From: Flavobacterium flabelliforme | GTDB lineage: Bacteria > Bacteroidota > Bacteroidia > Flavobacteriales > Flavobacteriaceae | DNA: 64,000 nt | Direction: 5' to 3' | NCBI RefSeq assembly: GCF_017948675.1 | Contig: NZ_JAGFBU010000004.1 | Coordinates: forward strand, 248,001-312,000 | Shown: one piece after another, positions 55,854 through 64,000 of the stretch | How positions within the stretch are numbered: position 1 is the first letter of the stretch | How the letters are laid out: each line of letters starts with the position of its first letter | Program-made: the position numbers and the translations under genes | Notes under the pieces: model-generated | Databases searched by the model: none | What the model was told of the DNA's origin: nothing | Seen by the model: the letters and a program-made list of their open reading frames with translations, nothing else

Positions 55854-58829
55854 ATGAAGCAATTTTATATTTGGGCAGTGCTACTTATATCAACAATAGC
55901 AGTTGCTCAACAAGATTTAACCGTTTCTGTAATCGATGCAGAAACACAAAAGCCCGTTTTTAATATAGCTGTTACTTTAATCAATAAAAGTAGAAATCTA
56001 ACACTAAGCCAGATTACCAATACACAAGGGAAAGCAATTTTTAGAAATTTGGAAGCGCTTGATAATTATCAAGTTAATGCTATGGCAACTCAGGATTATT
56101 CAGCCGAAAATTCTAATTTTATTAGTATTCGATCCAATCAGAATCCAAATGTAACTTTAGTTTTAAGAAAAGCTAATGCGCAGGAACTAAATGAAATTGT
56201 GGTATCTTCTAAATCAACTTCAAAGATTAATAGGAGTGATGCTGAGGTTTCTTCTGAATTAAAAGCAGCTGAAATACAGGAAATACCAGTTGAAGGTCGT
56301 GATATTACAAGAGTTTTATACCGTTTGCCAAATGTTTCGCAGGCCACAGGATTTTTTCCTGAAGCGGCAAATGTGAGTATCAACGGAGCAAGTTCTCAAA
56401 ACACTTCTTACTTAATTGATGGTTTAGATAATAACGAACGCTTTTTAGGTGGACAAAAATTTGCTATTCCTTCAGGATTTGTCAAAGATATAACCGTTTT
56501 AACCAATAATTTTTCTGCTGAATATGGTTTAACAGGAAGTGGAATCATAAATATTACGCCGCGTTCTGGTTCTAACGAAACTGCTGGAGAAGCATTTTTT
56601 ATCACAAGACCAGGCCCAGCAATTGACGGAAAGTCAAGTTTTGCGCAACGTGATTTATCTGGTAATCAAGTTAAAAACGGATTTGCTCGTTACCAAACCG
56701 GTGCGGGAATTGGAGGCGCTTTTGCTAAAGATAAAACGTTCTATTATTTTAACTTTGAACATACAACAGACATCAAAGATAATTTATTAAATGTCCCTCA
56801 ATTAGGTGTTTCAGAGTCGGTAAGAGGAACCAATACATTTGATTACTTTTCGGCTAAAATAGATCAAATCTGGAATACTAATTTCAATTCATCTTTGCGA
56901 GCAAACGTTGGGAGAGTTGATGTAGAGCGTCAAGGTGGTGGGCTCGATGGTGGTTCTACTTTTAACTCTGCAGGAAATACTCAAGCGCGAAATAGTATTT
57001 TAGTTGCCTTGAAAAACAACTATAAATTTGGTAATTTTTCTGGGGAAACAAATGTTCAATACAGCCGTTTTAGATGGAATTATGCAAAACCATTTAATCC
57101 GAATCAATCTCAAGTAACGATATTAGGCGTAAATGATGAAACATTAGGTGTGATTGGAAATCCTGGATATGTATTTGATTCGTTTGAAAACACCATCCAA
57201 TTGCAACAAAAATTGAAGTATTATTCTGAAAATCATACTTTTAAAGCAGGTTTAAATTTTATTAGAGGCAATCATCAGTTATTTGGAGGTGGAAATCCAG
57301 TGGGTAATTATAGAGTTAAATTGAATCAAAATCAAATTGATATTATTAAAAATAGTGGAGTAGCAGGTGCACTAGATCTAAATGATATTCCTCAGGATGT
57401 TCAAGTTTTAGATTATAATGTAGAATTGCGACCAACCTCTTTTGGGACTCATCAGGATATTTATTCGGCTTATATTGAAGATTTATGGTCTGTTACCGAT
57501 CGATTGAATCTTACCTTAGGATTGCGTTACGATTATGATAATTTATCAAAAGGAGGAAGCGATAAAGGTGATTTTAACAACTTAGCTCCTCGTATTAATT
57601 TTAATTATAAATTAAATAATTCAAGTAGTATTCGAGGTGGTTATGGTATTGCTTATGACAAAGTAAACTATGCTATTTACAGTGATGCTCTACAACAAAA
57701 TACGACTTCGCAAAGTTATAAAACACAATTAGAAGAGTTTAAAAGATTAGGGATTTTGCCTGCAAACACTAACATAGATAAAATTACCTACGACGGAAAT
57801 TTATCCGCTTCAGTATCGGTAGTGAATTATTTGCAAGGTCCTTCTGCTGCAAGTTTGCAAGGGCAAAGAGAAAATGTTTTTTCTGGTGAACGCAGAATTT
57901 TGAATCCAAATGGATACAAAAATCCTTATTCACATCAATTTGTAGTGGGTTATCAACTGCAAGTTCAAGAAGATAAATTGTTTTTTATTGATGTCGTGCA
58001 CAATAGAGGTGAAAATTTAAGTCGTTTGCGCAATCTTAATGCTGCAGCCGAATATACAGTGGATCCTAATAATGTAGTTATTAGAACACAAGCACAAGCA
58101 GATGCTAGTCGACCAATTCCTATTGTTAACGGCAGCGCAACTATAAATGGTCAGAACCTTACTGGAGTTGCTAGAAATGTAATTGTAACAGAAAACGAAG
58201 GTAAATCGAGATACTACGCCATGAGCTTGAATTATCAAAAAGCAAGAGGATTGGATAATTACTCTTATCGATTGAATTATACTTTGTCCTCTAGCAAAAA
58301 CAATACAGATGACATCAACTTTAGACCATCGGATGCCAACAATTATGCTAACGAATGGGGCCCTTCTATAAACGACAGAACTCATAATATTAACGGTATT
58401 TATAGCTATTACCCTTTTAAAGGTACAGTTATTACGATGGCTGGTTTGTTGCAAAGTGGACAACCTATAAACAGAATTCCACTTGGTTTTGGTACTACTG
58501 ATTTGAACGGAGATGGTTCTAGCTTCTCGGATGCGTATCAAGGAAATAGTGATCGTTTTCCAGGGGAAAGTAGAAACAATGATCGATTGCCATGGAGCAC
58601 TACTTTTGACCTTGGATTGCAACATCAATTTAAAATTTCAGCAAATAATAAATTAGAATTGCGTGCTGATATCTTTAATATTTTTAATGCTGAAAACTTA
58701 AGTGGTTACAGTAATAATGCTACTCAAAGTAACCAAATTCAAGGTGGTTCTGTTGCCAGTGGTTTATTTACTAAAAGAAATGCTTCGCCACCAAGACAGT
58801 TTCAGTTTGGAGTGCGTTATTTGTTCTAA
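55854..58829 (+). CDS. TonB-dependent outer-membrane receptor
   Basis: 991 residues. Signal peptide (about 1-19, ending VAQ), carboxypeptidase-like regulatory domain (about 20-105, VSVIDAETQKPVFNIAVTL), plug domain (about 118-235, IPVEGRDITRVLYRLPNV, NVSINGASSQNTSYLIDGLDNN) and a long beta-barrel ending RQFQFGVRYLF with terminal Phe. It takes up an unknown ligand using TonB energy. There is no SusD partner, so it is not a classical polysaccharide locus. The neighbours (DUF2064, a sugar kinase and a nucleoside hydrolase) suggest a nucleoside- or sugar-related ligand. Confidence 0.95.
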   Translation: MKQFYIWAVLLISTIAVAQQDLTVSVIDAETQKPVFNIAVTLINKSRNLTLSQITNTQGKAIFRNLEALDNYQVNAMATQDYSAENSNFISIRSNQNPNVTLVLRKANAQELNEIVVSSKSTSKINRSDAEVSSELKAAEIQEIPVEGRDITRVLYRLPNVSQATGFFPEAANVSINGASSQNTSYLIDGLDNNERFLGGQKFAIPSGFVKDITVLTNNFSAEYGLTGSGIINITPRSGSNETAGEAFFITRPGPAIDGKSSFAQRDLSGNQVKNGFARYQTGAGIGGAFAKDKTFYYFNFEHTTDIKDNLLNVPQLGVSESVRGTNTFDYFSAKIDQIWNTNFNSSLRANVGRVDVERQGGGLDGGSTFNSAGNTQARNSILVALKNNYKFGNFSGETNVQYSRFRWNYAKPFNPNQSQVTILGVNDETLGVIGNPGYVFDSFENTIQLQQKLKYYSENHTFKAGLNFIRGNHQLFGGGNPVGNYRVKLNQNQIDIIKNSGVAGALDLNDIPQDVQVLDYNVELRPTSFGTHQDIYSAYIEDLWSVTDRLNLTLGLRYDYDNLSKGGSDKGDFNNLAPRINFNYKLNNSSSIRGGYGIAYDKVNYAIYSDALQQNTTSQSYKTQLEEFKRLGILPANTNIDKITYDGNLSASVSVVNYLQGPSAASLQGQRENVFSGERRILNPNGYKNPYSHQFVVGYQLQVQEDKLFFIDVVHNRGENLSRLRNLNAAAEYTVDPNNVVIRTQAQADASRPIPIVNGSATINGQNLTGVARNVIVTENEGKSRYYAMSLNYQKARGLDNYSYRLNYTLSSSKNNTDDINFRPSDANNYANEWGPSINDRTHNINGIYSYYPFKGTVITMAGLLQSGQPINRIPLGFGTTDLNGDGSSFSDAYQGNSDRFPGESRNNDRLPWSTTFDLGLQHQFKISANNKLELRADIFNIFNAENLSGYSNNATQSNQIQGGSVASGLFTKRNASPPRQFQFGVRYLF

Positions 58830-58838
58830 TAGCAATTA

Positions 58839-58875
58839 ATATCCTGCAGATTACATTAATTTGCAGGATATTTTT
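58839..58875 (+). terminator. terminator of the TonB receptor gene
   Basis: ATATCCTGCA / TGCAGGATAT, a 10-base perfect stem with a 13-base loop, then TTTTT, 10 bases after the stop codon. It separates the receptor from the kinase gene, which may need its own promoter. Confidence 0.85.
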
Positions 58876-58883
58876 AATTTGCA

Positions 58884-58952
58884 TTAGGGATAGAAGCGGT
58901 ATCCTTTTGTAAAGCGTTAGCGGAACAAAAGATAAAGTGTATAGCCCGGGCC
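58884..58952. repeat. extragenic repeat, copy B
   Basis: It contains GGGATAGAAGCGGTATCC, TTTTGTAAAGCGTTAGCGGA and AAAAGATAAAGTGTATAGCC. It is related to copy A by the pattern GATAGnAG(T/C)G..ATCCTTTT...AAAAGAT..AG.G.ATAGC. It lies between the receptor and kinase genes. Confidence 0.6.
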
Positions 58953-58986
58953 TTTTTAGGCAATGCCCCAAAAATAGAAAATAATT

Positions 58987-59976
58987 ATGTTTATACTAAA
59001 CGAAAATGAGCCAACAGAATTGGCTGTTTATTTGAGAGAAAAGAATTGGTTAGAAGAAAATGAAACGATTAACTCTATAGCCAAACCAGGAGAGGGAAAT
59101 ATGAATTATGTATTGCGAATCGTGACCACAAAACATTCTTTTATCATAAAACAATCTCGTGGGTATGTAGAAAAATATCCGCAAGTTTTGGCTCCAGCAA
59201 ATCGAGTGCTTACAGAAGGAGCTTTTTATACCAAAATTGCTGCTGATTTTGATGTTCAAGCTGCGATGCCTAAAATAATTGCAATAGATGAGGCCAATAA
59301 TTTAATTCTTTTAGAAGATTTAGGAAAGTCAAATGATTTTACTTTTTTGTATGATTTAGAAGAAAAAATACAAGAAAAGGAACTACATCAATTAGTTGTT
59401 TATTTGAATGGTTTGCACCAAAATTTTCAAAAAGAAATTATAGATGAGGAGTTGTCGAACTCTGCAATGAGAGCGCTAAATTACGAGCATATTTTTGAAT
59501 TTCCTTATAGAGACGATACTGGTTTTGATTTGAATACAGTGCAAAAAGGACTTCAAGAAATAGCAATGCCTTATAAAAATGATGTTGAATTAAAACTAAA
59601 AATAGAAAGTTTGGGCTCTTTATATCTTTCAAAAGGGAAATATTTATTGCATGGTGATTTTTATCCTGGAAGTTGGTTAAAGACCGAAAACGGAATTAAG
59701 ATAATTGATCCTGAATTTTGTTTTTATGGTTTGCGCGAATTTGATTTAGCCGTTTTTATAGCGCATTTGTATCTTACGCAGCAAGAGAAATCTAAGATTG
59801 CTTATATAAAAAATAATTATCTTTATTTTTCAGAACTAAATAGTGAAATTCTAAATGGTTTTATAGGAACTGAAATTATGCGAAGATTGATTGGTTTGGC
59901 CCAATTGCCATTGAAAATGGATTTAGAAACTAAAGCTAATTTATTGACTTTTGCACGAACTTTAATTTTAAAATAA
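58987..59976 (+). CDS. MtnK-like phosphotransferase (sugar/nucleoside-derived substrate)
   Basis: 329 residues of the aminoglycoside/choline-kinase fold. ATP-binding Lys55 (SFIIKQSRG), catalytic loop His222-Gly-Asp224 (LLHGDFYPGSW) and metal site Asp241-Pro-Glu243 (IIDPEFCFYGLREFDLAVF). The HGDxxxGS and DPEFxFYGxxxFD pair is characteristic of methylthioribose kinase (MtnK), though this protein is about 70 residues shorter than typical MtnK. Phosphorylation of a ribose-like sugar is plausible. It is 4 bases upstream of the nucleoside hydrolase gene, a tight operon. Confidence 0.82.
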   Translation: MFILNENEPTELAVYLREKNWLEENETINSIAKPGEGNMNYVLRIVTTKHSFIIKQSRGYVEKYPQVLAPANRVLTEGAFYTKIAADFDVQAAMPKIIAIDEANNLILLEDLGKSNDFTFLYDLEEKIQEKELHQLVVYLNGLHQNFQKEIIDEELSNSAMRALNYEHIFEFPYRDDTGFDLNTVQKGLQEIAMPYKNDVELKLKIESLGSLYLSKGKYLLHGDFYPGSWLKTENGIKIIDPEFCFYGLREFDLAVFIAHLYLTQQEKSKIAYIKNNYLYFSELNSEILNGFIGTEIMRRLIGLAQLPLKMDLETKANLLTFARTLILK

Positions 59977-59980
59977 AAAG

Positions 59981-60943
59981 ATGAAAACTAAAATGATATT
60001 TTATGCACTTTTGTTTACTTGTTCACTGCAAGCCCAAACAAAAGTGTGGTTTGATACTGATTTGATGATTGGAATGCCAGATAAAACGGCTCGTGAAGTT
60101 GATGATGGAATTACATTAATTATGGCTTTAAAGCAGCCTCAAATTGATATTGTAGGAATCAGTTCGATTACGTATGTCGATTATAGCTACGATATTATTC
60201 AGAAATTATTAAAATGGCATCATAAAGGAGAATCAATTCCGGTTTATAAAGGTTCTCCAAAAGCAGATGATTTAGGTTTAGAAAATGACGCAACAAGAGC
60301 ACTTTATCAGGCACTTAAAAAAGAGAAATTAACGATTTTAGCACTTGGTCCAATGACTAATATTGCAACATTAATTCAGAATCATCCTGATATTATTCCG
60401 CAAATCGAGAAAATTTCAATATGTGCGGCACGAACTCCTGGTCTAGTGTTTAATCCAGGAAATGGAAAATTAAATGTATTTGACTATAATTATGAATTGG
60501 ATAATGCTTCTATGAATGTGCTTTTAGAATCAAGTATTCCCTTAGTTTTTGCAGGTTATGAACCCAGTTCTTACACACATATTGGGAATATTGATTTGGC
60601 CAGTTTGGATCAAAATGAAGAAGCAGATAAATGGCTTTTTGATATTGTACAACCTTGGATGGAGAACAATGAAAAATACTTTGGTGTGAGAGGTTTTATT
60701 CCTTTTGACTGTTCTACACTTGGTGTAATTACACATCCGGATTATTTTACGTATTATAAGGACATACCTATCAAAGTCAATTACAAAAAAAATGATGCAC
60801 TAGAGATACAACCTACAACACCTTATAAAAATTTTCTAGAGGTTTCGTATCAATTTAAATCTAAGAAAAAAGTAGATTATGCCATACGCGCTCTACAAGG
60901 ATTTGAAGAGAAAATATTAGAAACACTAAGTGTAAAAAAGTAA
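59981..60943 (+). CDS. secreted nucleoside hydrolase
   Basis: 320 residues, inosine/uridine-preferring nucleoside hydrolase family. Signal peptide ends LQAQ, so it is periplasmic or exported. The Ca/ribose-binding start motif is expanded: FDTD at 25-28 is followed about 13 residues later by EVDDGITLIMAL, instead of the compact DTDPGxDDA. Other family motifs are LALGPMTNIATL and NVFDYNYELDN. It cleaves the N-glycosidic bond of (modified) nucleosides. Operon partner of the MtnK-like kinase and downstream of the TonB receptor. Confidence 0.88.
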   Translation: MKTKMIFYALLFTCSLQAQTKVWFDTDLMIGMPDKTAREVDDGITLIMALKQPQIDIVGISSITYVDYSYDIIQKLLKWHHKGESIPVYKGSPKADDLGLENDATRALYQALKKEKLTILALGPMTNIATLIQNHPDIIPQIEKISICAARTPGLVFNPGNGKLNVFDYNYELDNASMNVLLESSIPLVFAGYEPSSYTHIGNIDLASLDQNEEADKWLFDIVQPWMENNEKYFGVRGFIPFDCSTLGVITHPDYFTYYKDIPIKVNYKKNDALEIQPTTPYKNFLEVSYQFKSKKKVDYAIRALQGFEEKILETLSVKK

Positions 60944-61012
60944 CAAAACTTTAATACTTGTTCTAAAGCTAAATTAATAAAATACACGTAAATTACTGTA
61001 TATTAAATTGTT

Positions 61013-61070
61013 AATAAAGTCTGCCTCAAAATCATCAGAATTATTTTAGATGTTTTGAGGTTTCTTTATT
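61013..61070 (+). terminator. hairpin terminator between nucleoside hydrolase and msrA
   Basis: AATAAAG..CCTCAAAA at 61013-61031 pairs with TTTTGAGG..CTTTATT at 61053-61070, giving a long imperfect stem between the two genes. Confidence 0.7.
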
Positions 61071-61086
61071 AAAAAAAGACTTTAAG

Positions 61087-61713
61087 ATGAAAATAGTAAG
61101 TTATATTTTGGTTTTAGTACTGCTTGTTAGTTGTACTAATAAAACAGAAAAATTGTCATTGAAACCCAAAAAAGGCCAAGAAGTAGCGATTTTTGCTTCA
61201 GGATGTTTTTGGTGCACAGAACATATTTTTGAATCTCTTGTGGGCGTTGATGATGTTATTTCTGGTTACACAGGCGGAACAATCAAAAATCCATACTATG
61301 AATATGTTAGTTCTAATAAAACAGGACATGCAGAGTCGGTTGCTGTGTTTTATGATCCAAAGGTGATTTCATACCAAGAATTAGTAAACGTATTTTTTAT
61401 TTCACAAGATCCCACAACACCAGACCAGCAAGGTCCAGATCGGGGTTCTTCTTATCGTTCTATCGCTTTTTATAAAAATGAAACAGAGAAGAAAATTATT
61501 GAGGAAAAAATCAAACAACTTACAGATAATAAGATTTATAATAGTCCTATTGTAACAGAAGTATTACCTGTTGGCGATTTTTACGAAGCCGAATCGTATC
61601 ATCAAAATTATGTAAAAAACAATCCGAATCAACCTTATGTTAGAGGAGTTTCCTTGCCCCGATATGAAAAATTTAAAAATGACTATAAAGGTAAATTAAA
61701 ACCTAATAGCTAA
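61087..61713 (+). CDS. msrA: peptide-methionine (S)-S-oxide reductase, lipoprotein
   Basis: 208 residues. The signal peptide ends VSC with lipid Cys16, so it is membrane-anchored in the envelope. The MsrA active site GCFWC (Cys40) and YTGGTIKNPYYEYVSSNKTGHAE follow. It repairs oxidised methionine in envelope proteins. There is no MsrB domain fused. Convergent with the glycosidase gene, the two stops only 7 bases apart. Confidence 0.97.
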   Translation: MKIVSYILVLVLLVSCTNKTEKLSLKPKKGQEVAIFASGCFWCTEHIFESLVGVDDVISGYTGGTIKNPYYEYVSSNKTGHAESVAVFYDPKVISYQELVNVFFISQDPTTPDQQGPDRGSSYRSIAFYKNETEKKIIEEKIKQLTDNKIYNSPIVTEVLPVGDFYEAESYHQNYVKNNPNQPYVRGVSLPRYEKFKNDYKGKLKPNS

Positions 61714-61720
61714 CTTTTCA

Positions 61721-62764
61721 TTACCTTTCTTTATACCATTTTTTAATAATTTGTAACGCTGGTTTTTCTTGAGGCGTATAATCAATAGGGTTTGACTTTT
61801 TATAATAATCATCTGCGTACCATTTCCAAGCAAATCCGCCCGCATACCATTCTTTTTTAATCAAAGATTCAAAGAGTGATTCATAGGCATTGGCTTGCCC
61901 AATATTATTTATCTTACTCTGATTTTCTAGCCAAGGTTCTTTTGCAGCATAATCTGAATTTCGGTATCCAAATTCTGTAAAAACGACTTTTTTATTTATT
62001 TTTTGTTGGAGTAGAATTATCTTTAAGAGGTGTTTTTGCCAGGCACTATTTAGATTAGATACGGTTGGTGTGATAGCATCCGACAACGGAAAATAAGCAT
62101 CAATACCTATATAATCTAGTTCTTTCCAAAAAGGAATTTTTTCAAAATCATCCCAATTCGCGGCATAAGTTATTTTCCCCTTATATACTTTTCTGATTTT
62201 ACTAATTAAATCAAACCAAAATTTAGGCCGTTTTGCTATTGGATTTCCAAGTTCTGTGCCAAAGCAAAAAAGAGCTACATTTTCTTTTTGAGCTAATTCA
62301 GCAAATTCAATTATATATTTTTCATAATTTTCTTCCCATTTTTGCCATTCATTTTCTGTTGAAAAGTCTAAATTACCAGTATATAAGCCATTTTTAATCC
62401 AAAGATGAGGCTTTAGCATCACTTGTATTTGATATTGATGTGATTTTTTAATAGTTTCTGCTATTCCTTCAGAAGTTTCTCCCCACCATTGTTTACTGTG
62501 ATTATAAGAAACGGTGGCTTGACTTAAATTGACAAATGCATAAGGAATAAGTGAAATGTAATTGACATTATTTTGTGTTAAGGCTTCAAAGGTTTCATTT
62601 TTTAGTTCACTTATGGGAGCAACTAAATTCATTCCCCTGAATTCTATATTTGTTTTCGAATTGGTTTTCGAATTAGTTTTGTTTTCACTTTTATAAAAAG
62701 AATAGCAAATGACCAAAAGAGGTAAAATGATACAAAGTTTAAGTATGATTTTTTTTAACTTCAT
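61721..62764 (-). CDS. GH113-like glycosidase (beta-mannanase-type)
   Basis: 347 residues from the ATG at 62764. A hydrophobic N-terminal helix (about 5-22) acts as signal or anchor. A (beta/alpha)8 barrel follows with FRGMNLVAP at the start and two candidate catalytic glutamates, Glu171 in FGTELGNP and Glu264 in VFTEFGYRN, as in GH113 and related clan GH-A enzymes. A short tandem repeat encodes NSKTNSKT (residues 31-38). The substrate is not established; beta-mannan or a related glycan is likely. It lies after a membrane glycosyltransferase gene on the same strand. Confidence 0.83.
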   Translation of the reverse strand: MKLKKIILKLCIILPLLVICYSFYKSENKTNSKTNSKTNIEFRGMNLVAPISELKNETFEALTQNNVNYISLIPYAFVNLSQATVSYNHSKQWWGETSEGIAETIKKSHQYQIQVMLKPHLWIKNGLYTGNLDFSTENEWQKWEENYEKYIIEFAELAQKENVALFCFGTELGNPIAKRPKFWFDLISKIRKVYKGKITYAANWDDFEKIPFWKELDYIGIDAYFPLSDAITPTVSNLNSAWQKHLLKIILLQQKINKKVVFTEFGYRNSDYAAKEPWLENQSKINNIGQANAYESLFESLIKKEWYAGGFAWKWYADDYYKKSNPIDYTPQEKPALQIIKKWYKER

Positions 62765-62819
62765 AATGTTCAATTTTTAAAAAATAAATTACAGAATAAA
62801 ATAGTTAAAACTGAAAAAG

Positions 62820-64000
62820 TTAAGATGTAGTCAATTGAGATTTATTATTTAATTTAATCCATTTCTCATAGAAAAGTAAACTAAAAACAGCGATGTATTC
62901 GATAGCAATTAACCAATAATTCTCTGAAAAAACAGCATTAGAATACGCACTATAACTTAAAATGATGGTAAAACTCCACAGGAACGGATATTTATAGGAC
63001 GTAAAAGTAGCTATTAAAATAAGGTTAATAACATACCATGGATGCACGGTTGTTGCCATAAAAAAGTAAACAGACAATACTATTAGCATTGTATGAAGCA
63101 ATTCAATACTGCTTTTGTTTTTTTCTTTAAAACTTTGGTAAGCAATATAAAGAATAATAAAAATAGGAATAATTTTTCCAACGGTATGAATGATATTGTA
63201 TCCTTTAATCCAAAAACCAATTTCGCGAATAATATAATACACGCTAGCATTAAATTCAAAATTAGTAAACCAAAGTCCAATAGTTTCACTGTAATTATGA
63301 ATTAATTGTCTTGAAAGAAAAGGGAGAAACAAAATAATAGTGACTCCAATCACTAATGCGTAAAAAGAAACAGCTTTTTTCCAACCTAATTTTTTTAAGA
63401 ATAAAGGAAGTAATAGGAGTGGCAATAACTTTACCGAAATCGAAAATCCTAATACTACAGCAGCAGTTTTCCATTTGTTTTTTTCTAAGAGGTAAAGAGA
63501 CCATATAAAAAAGAATAGCATTACTCCTTCAAAATGTAAATTTCCAGACAGTTCTACAAGTACCAGAGGATTTAGAATATACCAAAAAACACGATTTTTT
63601 TCTAAGCCTAATCGAGCTAATAATTTTCCTCCAAAATATAATGTTCCTAGATCTGCAGCAATAATTATTACACGCATCATAATAACAGTTCCTAAAACAG
63701 ATTGTAAACCCAAAAAGCTTGCTATTGCAAATAAAAATTGATTTACAGGAGGATAATTAGAATAATGTTGCGCACTTAAACTGCCCATTCCTTCATACAA
63801 AACATTCGCATTTGGAATGCTAAAGCTGTTTTCTTTAATAAGGTCTTGCGGTAAATGTAAATAAGGGCTTATATTTTGTAAGATGAGATTTCCATCCCAT
63901 ATAAAACGGTAATAATCTTGGGATAAGTTGGGTAAAGCGACCAAAAAAAGCAAACGAAATAGTATTGCTGTTACAATTAGAAAAACAAAATTATCTTTTT
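62820..64000 (-). CDS. polytopic membrane glycosyltransferase, 5'-truncated by the window
   Basis: The frame is open to the end of the window (at least 393 residues visible), so the start is outside. About ten membrane helices. The first loop carries [21 protein letters not shown], the acidic motif and YxxxxP pattern of GT-C fold (GT87/DUF2029-type) lipid-linked mannosyltransferases. The C-terminal tail is short and basic. Use of a polyprenyl-phosphate sugar donor is inferred from the fold. It is likely co-transcribed with the GH113-like gene 55 bases downstream. Confidence 0.82.
   Translation of the reverse strand, partial: KDNFVFLIVTAILFRLLFLVALPNLSQDYYRFIWDGNLILQNISPYLHLPQDLIKENSFSIPNANVLYEGMGSLSAQHYSNYPPVNQFLFAIASFLGLQSVLGTVIMMRVIIIAADLGTLYFGGKLLARLGLEKNRVFWYILNPLVLVELSGNLHFEGVMLFFFIWSLYLLEKNKWKTAAVVLGFSISVKLLPLLLLPLFLKKLGWKKAVSFYALVIGVTIILFLPFLSRQLIHNYSETIGLWFTNFEFNASVYYIIREIGFWIKGYNIIHTVGKIIPIFIILYIAYQSFKEKNKSSIELLHTMLIVLSVYFFMATTVHPWYVINLILIATFTSYKYPFLWSFTIILSYSAYSNAVFSENYWLIAIEYIAVFSLLFYEKWIKLNNKSQLTTS

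Noticed and set aside
58017..58628. 203-codon minus-strand frame inside the TonB receptor gene
   Set aside because: It is antisense to a clear receptor barrel, and its Ser/Ile/Cys-rich composition is typical of a shadow frame.

Overview
The window is AT-rich and dense in genes, and it reads as chromosome from a Flavobacterium-like member of the Bacteroidetes. The evidence is the type IX secretion signals (type A and type B C-terminal domains, a PorP/SprF partner), SprB-type repeats, lipoproteins with acidic residues after the lipid cysteine, TAnnTTTG-type -7 promoter boxes, a TonB-dependent receptor, a bacillithiol YtxJ protein and an arginine pathway built on an N-acyl-ornithine carbamoyltransferase. 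I see no rRNA, tRNA, CRISPR, prophage or insertion sequence.

Layout. 1-927: start of aguA and complete aguB (agmatine to putrescine). 1443-11397: secreted and surface proteins, namely a subtilisin-like T9SS protease, a HEIGH metalloprotease lipoprotein and a 1461-residue PKD/SprB-repeat protein with its PorP/SprF partner. 11629-17442: a small conserved protein, ClpB, YtxJ and a pair of DUF2157-like membrane proteins. 17636-27604: a minus-strand arginine cluster (GNAT acetyltransferase, argG, lipoprotein, argC, argD, argF', argB, argE, argH, lipoprotein), preceded by a promoter and a possible leader peptide at 27847-27940. 28075-35447: lipoprotein, fumarylacetoacetase, glyA, miaE, pentapeptide-repeat protein, a small membrane protein and a zinc alcohol dehydrogenase.

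35570-46438 is a Kdp potassium-uptake locus on the minus strand. An NtrC-type response regulator comes first, then three small genes, kdpF, kdpA, kdpB, kdpC, an outer-membrane beta-barrel protein, a KdpD N-domain protein and a separate membrane histidine kinase. So KdpD is split in two, and the expected KdpE is replaced by a sigma-54 activator. kdpF and a 27-residue membrane peptide are very short genes that are easy to miss.

46640-54689: stress and signalling genes (YciE/F ferritin-like protein, large KatE catalase, a 64-residue hydrophilic protein, a stand-alone receiver and a giant multi-PAS histidine kinase). 55114-60943: DUF2064 protein, TonB-dependent receptor, methylthioribose-kinase-like phosphotransferase and secreted nucleoside hydrolase, possibly a nucleoside or 5'-modified-nucleoside salvage locus. 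61087-64000: MsrA lipoprotein, a GH113-like glycosidase and a membrane glycosyltransferase cut by the window edge. Several extragenic repeats are present: three copies of one family (19715-19795, 29439-29525, 58884-58952), a CCCCTCCGAAGGAGGGG-type repeat in the arg cluster, an inverted repeat in the kdp locus, and 15-bp inverted repeats flanking the HEIGH protease gene.
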